Positions 23,556 to 30,797 of a stretch of DNA of 35,407 nt are shown here, piece after piece. Origin of the DNA: an uncultured Bacilli bacterium (GTDB taxonomy: Bacteria > Bacillota_I > Bacilli_A > RF39 > UBA660); assembly GCA_905235045.1 (NCBI GenBank), contig CAJOJO010000004.1, positions 1-35,407 of the forward strand, written 5' to 3'. Under the pieces are notes generated by a model. The model was not told where the DNA came from. It was given only the letters and a program-made list of their open reading frames with translations, and made no database searches. Position numbers and translations under genes: made by a program. Every line of letters starts with the position of its first letter. Within the stretch, counting starts at the first letter, position 1.

Positions 23556-24932
23556 ATGAAATTAGTAGATTTATATAAAGATATAAATAGTTATTTAGAT
23601 AAAGAAATAGAATTAAAAGGATGGATTAGAAACCATCGTAAACAAGCTAATTTTGGCTTTATTGATTTTTCCGATGGTACTTGTTTTAAACATTTACAAA
23701 TAGTTTATACCAATGATTTAGCTGATTTTAATAATATTCAAAGTCTTAATTATGGTTCCGCTATTAAAGTAAGAGGTAATCTAGTTAAGTCAGAGGGTAG
23801 TGGACAAGACTATGAAATTAAAGCTTTAGAAATTACTTTAGAAGGTGATTGTAGTCCAGAATATCCTTTGCAACCAAAAAGACATACAAGAGAATATTTA
23901 AGAGAAATAGCTTATTTACGACCTAGAACTAATTTATTTCAAGCAGTATTTAGAGTTAGAAGTGTAGCAGCTCATGCAATTCATACTTATTTTCAAGATC
24001 GTAATTATTTATATGTTCATACACCTTTAATTACTACTACTGACTGTGAAGGATCAGATCAAATGTTTAAAATAACTACTTTTGATATGAATAATATTCC
24101 TAAAGTAGATGGTGAAGTAGATTATAAGAAAGATTTATTTGGTAAAAAAGCTTATGTAACTGGTACTGGTCAATTACATGGTGAAGCTTTTGCAATGGCA
24201 TTTAATAATATTTATACTTTTGGTCCAACATTTAGAACGGAAAACTCAAATACGAAAACTCATGCTAATGAATTTTGGATGATTGAACCAGAAATAGCTT
24301 TTTGTGATTTAGAAGGTTTAATGGATATTGAAGAAGAAATGCTAAAATTTGTGGTTCAATATGTTTTAGATAGATGTAATGATGAATTAGAATTTTTAGA
24401 TCAATTTGTTGAAAAAGGATTATTAGAAAAATTAAATAAATTAGTTAATTCTAAATTTACGAGAATTACCCATCATGAAGTTATCGATATTTTAAAGAAA
24501 GCTGATATTAAATGGGAATTTATTCCTGATTATGATAGTGATATTGCTAAAGAACATGAAAAATATATTACTGAATACTTTAATGGTCCAGTATTTATTA
24601 CTGATTGGCCTAAAGATATAAAAGCTTGGTATATGAAATTAAATAGTGATAATAAAACAGTTGCGGCTGTTGATTTAGAAGTACCAGGTGCTGGTGAATT
24701 AATGGGTGGATCACAAAGGGAAGAAGATTATGATAAACTAATTAATAGATGTAAAGAATTAAATGTTGATACTGAACCAGTAGATTGGTTTATTAATTTA
24801 AGGAAATATGGTGGATGTGTTCATTCTGGATTTGGAATGGGGTTTGAAAGATTACTTATCTATTTAACTGGGGTAGAAAATATCAGAGATGTTATTCCAT
24901 TTCCTAGAACTCCTAAATCTTGTGATTATTAA
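23556..24932 (+). CDS. asnS: Asparaginyl-tRNA synthetase
   Basis: Class II synthetase that charges tRNA-Asn. An N-terminal OB-fold anticodon-binding domain (about residues 1-110: IELKGWIRNHRKQ, FGFIDFSDG) precedes the class II core. Motif 2 is FGPTFRTENSNT and motif 3 is GFGMGFERLL. Specificity for Asn over Asp is suggested by SDQMFKIT and TGTGQLHGEA. Since AsnRS is present, the transamidosome upstream is probably needed mainly for Gln-tRNA. tRNA-Asn itself is encoded about 420 bp downstream. Confidence 0.96.
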   Translation: MKLVDLYKDINSYLDKEIELKGWIRNHRKQANFGFIDFSDGTCFKHLQIVYTNDLADFNNIQSLNYGSAIKVRGNLVKSEGSGQDYEIKALEITLEGDCSPEYPLQPKRHTREYLREIAYLRPRTNLFQAVFRVRSVAAHAIHTYFQDRNYLYVHTPLITTTDCEGSDQMFKITTFDMNNIPKVDGEVDYKKDLFGKKAYVTGTGQLHGEAFAMAFNNIYTFGPTFRTENSNTKTHANEFWMIEPEIAFCDLEGLMDIEEEMLKFVVQYVLDRCNDELEFLDQFVEKGLLEKLNKLVNSKFTRITHHEVIDILKKADIKWEFIPDYDSDIAKEHEKYITEYFNGPVFITDWPKDIKAWYMKLNSDNKTVAAVDLEVPGAGELMGGSQREEDYDKLINRCKELNVDTEPVDWFINLRKYGGCVHSGFGMGFERLLIYLTGVENIRDVIPFPRTPKSCDY

Positions 24933-24935
24933 AAT

Positions 24936-24961
24936 AAAGCGAAATAATACTCGCTTTTTTT
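24936..24961 (+). terminator. Terminator of gatCAB-asnS
   Basis: AAAGCGA pairs with TCGCTTT around an 8-nt loop, followed by T residues. Confidence 0.88.
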
Positions 24962-24985
24962 ATCATCTAATAGATATATAACCGG

Positions 24986-25061
24986 TATAATATTATTAGG
25001 AATACTTAGTTAGTTCTGTTACTGTTCCCTTTTTCTTTTGCAAGAGAAATGGGGTGATATT
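24986..25061 (+). promoter_or_regulatory. -10 box and SD-sequestering hairpin of the small peptide gene
   Basis: A perfect TATAAT (24986-24991) without a clear -35 suggests a modest promoter. In the leader, CCCT and the T/C-rich stretch 25027-25038 can pair with 25043-25054, which includes GGGG of the ribosome site (one mismatch, two wobbles, TGCA loop). The fold would hide the Shine-Dalgarno sequence, as in several type I toxin mRNAs. Confidence 0.55.
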
Positions 25062-25154
25062 ATGACTAAGAGAGAGCAATGCCTTTTTCTAATCATATTA
25101 CTCCTTATTATCATAATTTTGATTATGCTAATAAAAATAGTACCAACTATATAA
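25062..25154 (+). CDS. 30-residue hydrophobic peptide, candidate type I toxin
   Basis: An ATG with GGGGTGAT upstream opens a 30-codon frame: a charged head (MTKREQC), an unbroken Leu/Ile helix (about residues 8-24), then KIVPTI. It matches no named family I know, but has the form of membrane toxins of type I systems. The stop codon lies in the loop of a 10-bp inverted repeat (25138-25147 with 25155-25164). A terminator follows at 25178-25203. An opposing promoter at 25231-25259 would make an antisense RNA over the 3' end. It could instead be a harmless microprotein. Confidence 0.6.
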   Translation: MTKREQCLFLIILLLIIIILIMLIKIVPTI

Positions 25155-25224
25155 GTTGGTACTAAAACCTAAATATAGGGGATCTAGGTATTCCCTTTTT
25201 TATTTTATGAGTATTAACTCATCT
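25128..25224 (-). ncRNA. Predicted antisense RNA to the small peptide mRNA
   Basis: Inferred transcript from the minus-strand promoter at 25231-25259. It would start near 25224 and end after the inverted repeat 25138-25164, which on the minus strand is followed by ATTTTTATT. It would overlap the sense mRNA by about 70 nt, covering the stop codon and terminator. This tail-to-tail arrangement is that of txpA/ratA and bsrG/SR4. Confidence 0.5.
25178..25203 (+). terminator. Terminator of the small peptide gene
   Basis: GGGGAT pairs with ATTCCC (one wobble) around a CTAGGT loop, followed by six T residues. Confidence 0.8.
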
Positions 25225-25230
25225 ATATGC

Positions 25231-25259
25231 ATTCTAGCACATATTTTTGGATAAGTAAA
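25231..25259 (-). promoter_or_regulatory. Antisense promoter facing the small peptide gene
   Basis: On the minus strand, TTTACT (25259-25254), a 17-bp spacer, and TAGAAT (25236-25231) with an upstream TG (TGC-TAGAAT, extended -10). No minus-strand gene follows, so its only visible product is an RNA antisense to the peptide mRNA. Confidence 0.75.
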
Positions 25260-25304
25260 TATTGTTTTTTCTTTACATTTTTATTCATTTTTTCATAAAA
25301 ACTA

Positions 25305-25333
25305 TTGCATTAAAATAAAATATATTATATAAT
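25305..25333 (+). promoter_or_regulatory. Promoter of the tRNA-Asn/tRNA-Glu unit
   Basis: TTGCAT (25305-25310), a 17-bp spacer, and TATAAT (25328-25333), about 21 bp before tRNA-Asn. Confidence 0.85.
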
Positions 25334-25354
25334 TAAGTAGTCTTATTAAGACAC

Positions 25355-25430
25355 GCCTGATTAGCTCAGTTGGTAGAGCACTCGGCTGTTAACCGATAGG
25401 TCGTAGGTTCGAGTCCTACATCAGGCGCCA
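25355..25430 (+). tRNA. tRNA-Asn (GTT anticodon)
   Basis: A 76-nt cloverleaf. GCCTGAT pairs with ATCAGGC, discriminator G is followed by an encoded CCA, and the anticodon loop is CTGTTAA. It lies downstream of asnS, whose product charges it, and its uncharged form is the likely ligand of the T-box at 20125. Confidence 0.97.
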
Positions 25431-25438
25431 TTTTTTTT

Positions 25439-25515
25439 GGCCAGTTGGTGAAGTGGCTTAACACACTGCCCTTTCACGGCAGCATTCACGAGTTCGAATC
25501 TCGTACTGGTCACCA
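25439..25515 (+). tRNA. tRNA-Glu (TTC anticodon)
   Basis: A 77-nt cloverleaf. GGCCAGT pairs with ACTGGTC, discriminator A is followed by an encoded CCA. The anticodon stem CTGCC/GGCAG closes the loop CTTTCAC, so the anticodon is TTC. It is 8 nt after tRNA-Asn in the same transcript. Confidence 0.96.
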
Positions 25516-25525
25516 GTTAGTAATT

Positions 25526-25549
25526 AATGGATGTACTTATCCATTTTTT
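25526..25549 (+). terminator. Terminator of the tRNA unit
   Basis: AATGGAT pairs with ATCCATT around a GTACTT loop, followed by T residues. Confidence 0.88.
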
Positions 25550-25606
25550 TATTTTTTAACAATAATTAGAAGTATGTTATAAGAATCACCTTGGAGGAGG
25601 AACTAT

Positions 25607-25984
25607 ATGAATGAATCATATGATGTAGATAGTATAATTATTGGTAGGATTTATGTTTGTAAACAATTAGGTAGTACATACGGAATTATTGAAAATAAAA
25701 CCGAGGAATATTATTTATTCTATCGTCAAGGAGAAAATCATGGTAAAAGACTTTTAAAAAACAATAAAATTATTAAAGAAGTCTTTACTGATGATGAATA
25801 TGAAATATATAATGATTTAGAAAAAGAAAATAATCATATCTTTAATAGGCCATACATTGTTGATGTCCAATCAATTACTCCATACTTAACCGATCAAGAA
25901 ATAATTGCTGGTCGTATTTTAAAAAAACGTATGGTAGAAATTTATAATACAATTAATTTTTCTAGTAAAACGAAAAAAAAATAA
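25607..25984 (+). CDS. Unknown small protein
   Basis: A 125-residue soluble protein that I do not recognise. Its first part looks beta-rich (IIIGRIYVCKQLGSTYGIIE, then EEYYLFYRQGE). A C-terminal helical, basic tail follows (GRILKKRMVEIYNTI, ending KTKKK). A strong GGAGGAGG site precedes it, and a weak promoter with an extended -10 (TGT-TATAAG, 25575-25583) lies upstream. It has its own terminator. No membrane helix or cysteine cluster is present. Confidence 0.68.
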   Translation: MNESYDVDSIIIGRIYVCKQLGSTYGIIENKTEEYYLFYRQGENHGKRLLKNNKIIKEVFTDDEYEIYNDLEKENNHIFNRPYIVDVQSITPYLTDQEIIAGRILKKRMVEIYNTINFSSKTKKK

Positions 25985-25987
25985 AAT

Positions 25988-26012
25988 AACAATTGCCTGG
26001 CTAATTGTTTTT
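25988..26012 (+). terminator. Terminator after the 25607 gene
   Basis: AACAATT pairs with AATTGTT around an 8-nt loop, followed by T residues. The 3' part overlaps the next promoter (TTGCCT 25993-25998, 18-bp spacer, TATAAT 26017-26022). Confidence 0.75.
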
Positions 26013-26041
26013 ATTGTATAATATATATAGTAGGTGATTAT

Positions 26042-26383
26042 ATGGCAATAATAGATTGTCCAATATGTGGATATGAAATATCAACATCAGATACAAAATG
26101 TATTAAATGTGGATCCGATAAATATACAATTCAATTTGAATTAAAAAAACAAGAATTAGAAATGAAGGGTAAAATAAGAAAAGAAAATACTAAAAGAAAT
26201 CGTATAATTATAACTATTGAATTATTAGTTGCTTTTGGTGCTATAATAGCTTATTTTTACTTATTTATGCCAAAAATTAATAATATAATTGAAAATAATA
26301 TTGAAAAACAAAATGAAAAAGATTGTCGGGAGAACTCTGGTAATTGGGATTCGGATTTAAATAAATGTATTCAAAAATCATAA
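26042..26383 (+). CDS. Zinc-ribbon membrane protein of unknown function
   Basis: A 113-residue protein. Residues 6-25 hold two CxxC knuckles (CPIC and CIKC) that would bind one zinc ion, as in zinc-ribbon proteins. A charged helix follows (FELKKQELEMKGKIRKEN), then one membrane segment (about 57-76) and a short outer tail with two cysteines (near 95 and 109) in GNWDSDLNKCI. The tail thus probably faces outside. The start has AGGTGAT upstream and its own promoter. Zinc-ribbon plus membrane proteins are common in Bacillota, but their roles are mostly unknown. Confidence 0.75.
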   Translation: MAIIDCPICGYEISTSDTKCIKCGSDKYTIQFELKKQELEMKGKIRKENTKRNRIIITIELLVAFGAIIAYFYLFMPKINNIIENNIEKQNEKDCRENSGNWDSDLNKCIQKS

Positions 26384-26387
26384 ATGT

Positions 26388-26415
26388 TTGAAAAATAATT
26401 TAAATGTGCTATAAT
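26388..26415 (+). promoter_or_regulatory. Promoter of the Phe T-box operon
   Basis: TTGAAA (26388-26393), a 16-bp spacer, and an extended -10 TGC-TATAAT (26407-26415). Confidence 0.85.
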
Positions 26416-26421
26416 ATTAGT

Positions 26422-26616
26422 GATTTAAAGGCGAAAATGAAGAAATAGTAGTAAATGTTAGATTAGAAAGAGAGTTTATTGTTATGCTGAAAAATAAACA
26501 TAATCTTGATTTTATGAATTCACCTTCTAGCTGTACGGTAACGCGTTATAGTTATTGAGTATAAATTAAGGTGGTACCACGTAAATCACGTCCTTATCAG
26601 GATGTGATTTTTTTTT
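26422..26616 (+). promoter_or_regulatory. T-box riboswitch, Phe-tRNA responsive
   Basis: T-box leader controlling the hydrolase-pheS-pheT operon. The T-box core AAGGTGGTACCACG is at 26568-26581. The terminator follows (AAATCACGTCCT 26583-26594 with AGGATGTGATTT 26599-26610, TATC loop, T run). The specifier region reads GAATTCACC (26516-26524), giving TTC (Phe, 26519-26521) followed by a purine, in line with pheST downstream. Confidence 0.94.
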
Positions 26617-26629
26617 AGGAGTTGATGAT

Positions 26630-27346
26630 ATGAAAAAAGCTGTTTTGTTTATTCATGGTTTATCTGCTAAAAAAGAAGATAATATTTATTTTTTAGAACA
26701 AATGAAAAAATATCATAATATTGAAATATATTCTTTTACATTACCAGGTCATGAAAATGATACAGTTACTAAAGCTACTGGTAAAGATTGGCTAGAAAAA
26801 TCAGAAAATGAATTAAAAAAAGTATTAGAACATCATAAAAAAGTAACAATTGTTGCTCATAGTATGGGAACTATTTTAGCAGTCAATCTAGCTTCTCGTT
26901 ATAAAGAAGTAGATAAATTAGTATTACTATCAAGTGCTTTTATCTTTGGTAATTTTAAGCAAAATAAAGATGATTTAGTTAAAATATTAACTCATCATGT
27001 TGATGAAGAAGTAGGAACTGGCTTTGAAGGAGCTTTAAAGAAATTTTTTACAATTCCTAAATCAGTAATGATTGAATATTATCGCTTGGCTGAACATAAT
27101 AAAGAAAACATCAAAAAAATAAAATGTCCAACCCTAATTATGCATGGTAGTATAGATAATGTTATACCAATTAAATCAAGTAAATTTGTTTATGATAATT
27201 TAAATTGTCGTAAAGATTTTGTCATAATTGAAAATGTTCGTCATCAAATATTTAAAAGTAATAAAAAAGATAAAATAACTAAATATATATATAATTTTAT
27301 TACTTTTAATATATTATATGAATTACATAAAAAGAAAAAAATATAA
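26630..27346 (+). CDS. Alpha/beta hydrolase (esterase/lipase type)
   Basis: A 238-residue cytoplasmic hydrolase. FIHGLSAKK forms the oxyanion loop, the nucleophile elbow is AHSMG with S78, the acid is in HGSIDNVIP and the His in VRHQIF, so the triad is complete. The sequence resembles Bacillus carboxylesterase/monoacylglycerol-lipase types. The natural substrate cannot be told. It is the first gene behind the Phe T-box and 10 nt from pheS, so it is expressed with PheRS. This placement is unusual, and a role linked to Phe-tRNA is only a guess. Confidence 0.85.
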   Translation: MKKAVLFIHGLSAKKEDNIYFLEQMKKYHNIEIYSFTLPGHENDTVTKATGKDWLEKSENELKKVLEHHKKVTIVAHSMGTILAVNLASRYKEVDKLVLLSSAFIFGNFKQNKDDLVKILTHHVDEEVGTGFEGALKKFFTIPKSVMIEYYRLAEHNKENIKKIKCPTLIMHGSIDNVIPIKSSKFVYDNLNCRKDFVIIENVRHQIFKSNKKDKITKYIYNFITFNILYELHKKKKI

Positions 27347-27356
27347 GGAGGAATTT

Positions 27357-28391
27357 ATGGAAAACTTAAGAAAAGAAATGGAAAAAGAATTAGAAAATGT
27401 GGTTGATATAAATAGTTATAATAACTTTAAAGTATTATATTTTGGTAAAAAAGGTAAAGTTAGTGAATTATCTAGTAAAATGGGTACAATGGATCCAACA
27501 CTAAAAAAAGAATACGGAATGAAATTAAATGAGTTAAGAACTGAAATGACTAATGCCTTAGAAAATAAACTAGCTAAAATTAAAGAAGCTGAATTAAATA
27601 AGAAATTAGCAAGTGAAAAAATTGATATATCTCTTCCAGCGACTAAAGTAGATTTAGGATCACCTAGTATTTTAGAAAAAGTAATTGAAGACTTTGAAGA
27701 AGTATTTATGTCAATGGGTTATGATGTTGTTGATGGACCAGAAATAGAAGAAGATAAATATAACTTTGAATTATTAGGATTACCTAAAGGACATCCAGCA
27801 CGTGATGCACAAGATACTTTCTATGTAAAAGGTGATGAATTATTACTTAGATCACATACATCTCCAGTTCAAGCAAGAACAATGCTTGCTAAGGGAGGTA
27901 ATGAACCAGTTAGAATTATATGTCCTGGTAAAGCATATAGAAGAGACGATGATGATGCAACTCACTCACATCAATTCACACAAATTGAAGGACTATTAGT
28001 TGATAAAAACATTAAATTATCAGACTTAAAAGGTACTGTAACAATAATTTGTAAAAAACTATTTGGTGAAGACACAATTACTCGTTTTAGACCTAGTTAT
28101 TATCAATTTACTGAACCATCAGTAGAAATGGATATATCTTGTTTTAACTGTAAAGGTGATGGATGTAACATTTGTAAAAAAACTGGCTGGATTACGATTG
28201 GTGGAGCTGGTGTTGTTAACTATGATGTTTTAAGAGGTTGTGGTTATGATCCTGATATATGGAGTGGCTTTGCTTTTGGCTTTGGTGCTGAAAGATGTGC
28301 GATGCTTAAATATGGCATAAACGATATAAGAACTTTCTATAATGTTGATTTAAGAGAGACAAAAACATTCGATAGAAAGGAGAATGAATAA
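27357..28391 (+). CDS. pheS: Phenylalanyl-tRNA synthetase alpha subunit
   Basis: Catalytic subunit of the alpha2-beta2 synthetase. An N-terminal coiled-coil tRNA-binding arm (about 1-90) precedes the class II core. Core motifs include GHPARDAQDTFYV, LLLRSHTSPVQARTM, FTEPSVEMDISCF and GGAGVVNYDVLRGCG. The Cys-rich turn (CFNCKGDGCNICKKTGW) is usual in Gram-positive PheS. The start at 27357 is chosen for AAGGAGG; an in-frame ATG at 27318 lies inside the previous gene. Its TAA overlaps the pheT start by one base. Confidence 0.97.
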   Translation: MENLRKEMEKELENVVDINSYNNFKVLYFGKKGKVSELSSKMGTMDPTLKKEYGMKLNELRTEMTNALENKLAKIKEAELNKKLASEKIDISLPATKVDLGSPSILEKVIEDFEEVFMSMGYDVVDGPEIEEDKYNFELLGLPKGHPARDAQDTFYVKGDELLLRSHTSPVQARTMLAKGGNEPVRIICPGKAYRRDDDDATHSHQFTQIEGLLVDKNIKLSDLKGTVTIICKKLFGEDTITRFRPSYYQFTEPSVEMDISCFNCKGDGCNICKKTGWITIGGAGVVNYDVLRGCGYDPDIWSGFAFGFGAERCAMLKYGINDIRTFYNVDLRETKTFDRKENE

Positions 28392-30763
28392 TGATATCTT
28401 TAAATTGGGTAAAAGATTATATTGATTTAGAAGGCGAAGACTTAAAAGAATTAGCTACTAAGATAACTAAAGCTGGTATTAATGTTGAAGCCGTAATTTC
28501 AAACCATATTGATAACTTAGTAATTGGTGAAGTTGTTGAATGTACTGATCATCCTGACTCTGATCATTTGCACCTTTGCCAAGTAAATGTTGGTGATAAA
28601 ACTATTCAAATAGTATGTGGTGCTCCTAATGTAAGAAAAGGACTAAAAGTAATTGTTGCCTTACCAGGAGCTGTTTTACCAGGTGATTTTGAAATAAAAG
28701 CCGGTAAAATTAGAGGTGAAGAATCTAATGGTATGATATGTGCTTTATTTGAATTAGGCTTAGAAGAAAAAACTGAAGAAAACTATAATAAAGGAATTCA
28801 TGAATTACCAAGTGATGCACCTATTGGTAAAGATGCCTTAGAATATTTAGATGTAGAAGATACTTTATATGAATTAGATGTTCATAAACATCGTAATAAT
28901 GACTGTTATTATCATATTGGTTTTGCCTACGAAATAGGAACTATTTTAGGTAAAAAAGTTAAATATCCAGATGCCTTATATAAAGAAACTAATGATGATA
29001 TTAATAATTATATTAAACTTAATGTTGAAACTGAGAGATGTCCATTTTATTTAGGAAAAATGGTTCGTAATGTAAAGATAGGTGAATCACCTAAATGGAT
29101 TCAAAAAAGGTTAATTGCCGCTGGTATGAGACCAATTAATAATGTCGTTGATATATCTAACTTTGTTATGTTAGAATATGGTCAACCAACGCATTTCTTT
29201 GATGCGGATAAATTAGGTAATAAAGTTACCGTTAGAGACGCTAAAGATAAGGAAACTATTACTACTTTAGATGGAGTTGAAAGAACTTTAACTACAAAGG
29301 ATATTGTTATTACTGATGGTAATAAGCCTACTTGTATTGCTGGTGTCATGGGTGGAGAAAATACAGAAGTAGATGAAACTACCAAAAATATCTTTATTGA
29401 AGCAGCTATTTTTGATGCTTTCTCAATTACAAAAACAGCTAATTATTTAAACTTAAAATCAGAAGCATCTAAAAGATATGGTAAAGGATTAAACTATGAA
29501 TATACTATTAAAGCCATGGATAGATGTTGTTCCTTACTTGAAGAATATGCGAGTGGTGATGTTTTAAAAGGTGTTGTTCTACACGATAAAGTAGATAAAA
29601 CTCCAAAAACAATTGATGTAACAACAGAAGAACTAAATAATGTTTTAGGAATGCATATGACAAATAAGAATGTAGAAGAAGAACTAAATAAATTAGACTT
29701 TAAATATACTTTAAAAGGTGAAACTTTCCATATAACTATTCCAAGACGTAGATTAGATGTTGAAGCTAATAAAGCTGATTTAGCTGAAGAAATAGGACGT
29801 TTATATGGTTATAATAACTTAGAAGATACAGTTCCTATGATTGCAACAAAAAGAGGCACATATGTTGGTGATGTAGCTTTAAGAAAAAGTGTTTCAAAAC
29901 GTTTGCGTTCACTAGGCTTAACGGAAGTTAGAACATATACTTTAGTTACTAAAGAACAAGCTATAAAATTTAATTATGATAATAAAGAAGTATTAGAATT
30001 ACCAAATCCAATATCCGCAGATAGAGCAGCATTAAGATTATCATTGATACCATCTTTAATAGATACCTATGAATATAATAAAGCTCGTAAAGTTAGTGAT
30101 ATTAACATTTATGAAATAGCTAAAACATATGATAAAGAATATAAAGAAGATCATAAAATTGCTTTCTTAATGAGTGGTAATTATGTATCTAATACTTGGC
30201 AAAATAATAAAATAGAAACTGATTTCTATGTAATTAAAGGAATTGTTGAAAATTTACTTAATTATCTAGGCTTTAAAAATCGTTATAGTTTAGAAGTAGA
30301 TACTATAGAAGGTATGCATCCAGGTATGAGTGCAAAAATACTATTGGATAGAGAAGTCATTGGTATTATTGGTAGAATTCATCCTAGTATAATGAAAGAC
30401 AATGTATTCATTACAGAACTATCATTAACTAAAATATATGAAAAACAAGTAAAACCATTAAAATATAAGGAAGCTTCAAAATATCCAGAAATAAAAAAAG
30501 ACTTAGCTTTCATTGTTAATAAAGATGTTAAATCTGAAGAAATAGAAAAAATAATTAAGAAAACTGGTAGTAGATTATTAACTGAAATAGATGTATTTGA
30601 CGTATATACTGGTCCTAATGTTAAAGATGATGAAAAATCAATTGCTTATTCTTTAACATTTAGTGATGTAACTAAAACCCTATCAGATGAAGAAGTTATG
30701 GAAGTAGTTAATAAAATAATTGTTGAAGTTGAAAAAACTGGTGCAAAATTAAGAGCTAAATAG
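28391..30763 (+). CDS. pheT: Phenylalanyl-tRNA synthetase beta subunit
   Basis: Beta subunit with editing and tRNA-binding functions. The domain order is as expected for the 790-residue bacterial form. An EMAP/tRNA-binding domain comes first (about 40-150: VGEVVECTDHPDSDHLHLCQ). The B3/B4 editing domain has MRPINNVVDISNFVMLEYGQ, and a B5 domain has PRRRLDVEANKADLAEEIGR. The core-like region has NPISADRAALR, and the C-terminal ferredoxin-fold anticodon-binding domain ends GAKLRAK. It is translationally coupled to pheS (TAATG). Confidence 0.97.
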   Translation: MISLNWVKDYIDLEGEDLKELATKITKAGINVEAVISNHIDNLVIGEVVECTDHPDSDHLHLCQVNVGDKTIQIVCGAPNVRKGLKVIVALPGAVLPGDFEIKAGKIRGEESNGMICALFELGLEEKTEENYNKGIHELPSDAPIGKDALEYLDVEDTLYELDVHKHRNNDCYYHIGFAYEIGTILGKKVKYPDALYKETNDDINNYIKLNVETERCPFYLGKMVRNVKIGESPKWIQKRLIAAGMRPINNVVDISNFVMLEYGQPTHFFDADKLGNKVTVRDAKDKETITTLDGVERTLTTKDIVITDGNKPTCIAGVMGGENTEVDETTKNIFIEAAIFDAFSITKTANYLNLKSEASKRYGKGLNYEYTIKAMDRCCSLLEEYASGDVLKGVVLHDKVDKTPKTIDVTTEELNNVLGMHMTNKNVEEELNKLDFKYTLKGETFHITIPRRRLDVEANKADLAEEIGRLYGYNNLEDTVPMIATKRGTYVGDVALRKSVSKRLRSLGLTEVRTYTLVTKEQAIKFNYDNKEVLELPNPISADRAALRLSLIPSLIDTYEYNKARKVSDINIYEIAKTYDKEYKEDHKIAFLMSGNYVSNTWQNNKIETDFYVIKGIVENLLNYLGFKNRYSLEVDTIEGMHPGMSAKILLDREVIGIIGRIHPSIMKDNVFITELSLTKIYEKQVKPLKYKEASKYPEIKKDLAFIVNKDVKSEEIEKIIKKTGSRLLTEIDVFDVYTGPNVKDDEKSIAYSLTFSDVTKTLSDEEVMEVVNKIIVEVEKTGAKLRAK

Positions 30764-30771
30764 CTCTTTTT
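30751..30771 (+). terminator. Terminator of the pheST operon
   Basis: AAGAGCT pairs with AGCTCTT around an AAAT loop, followed by T residues. It includes the pheT stop. Confidence 0.85.
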
Positions 30772-30772
30772 A

Positions 30773-30781
30773 TGTTATAAT
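30773..30781 (+). promoter_or_regulatory. Extended -10 promoter of flavoprotein operon
   Basis: TGT-TATAAT (30773-30781) with no good -35, so it would depend on the extended -10. Confidence 0.55.
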
Positions 30782-30797
30782 TTTTTTAGGTGATTTT

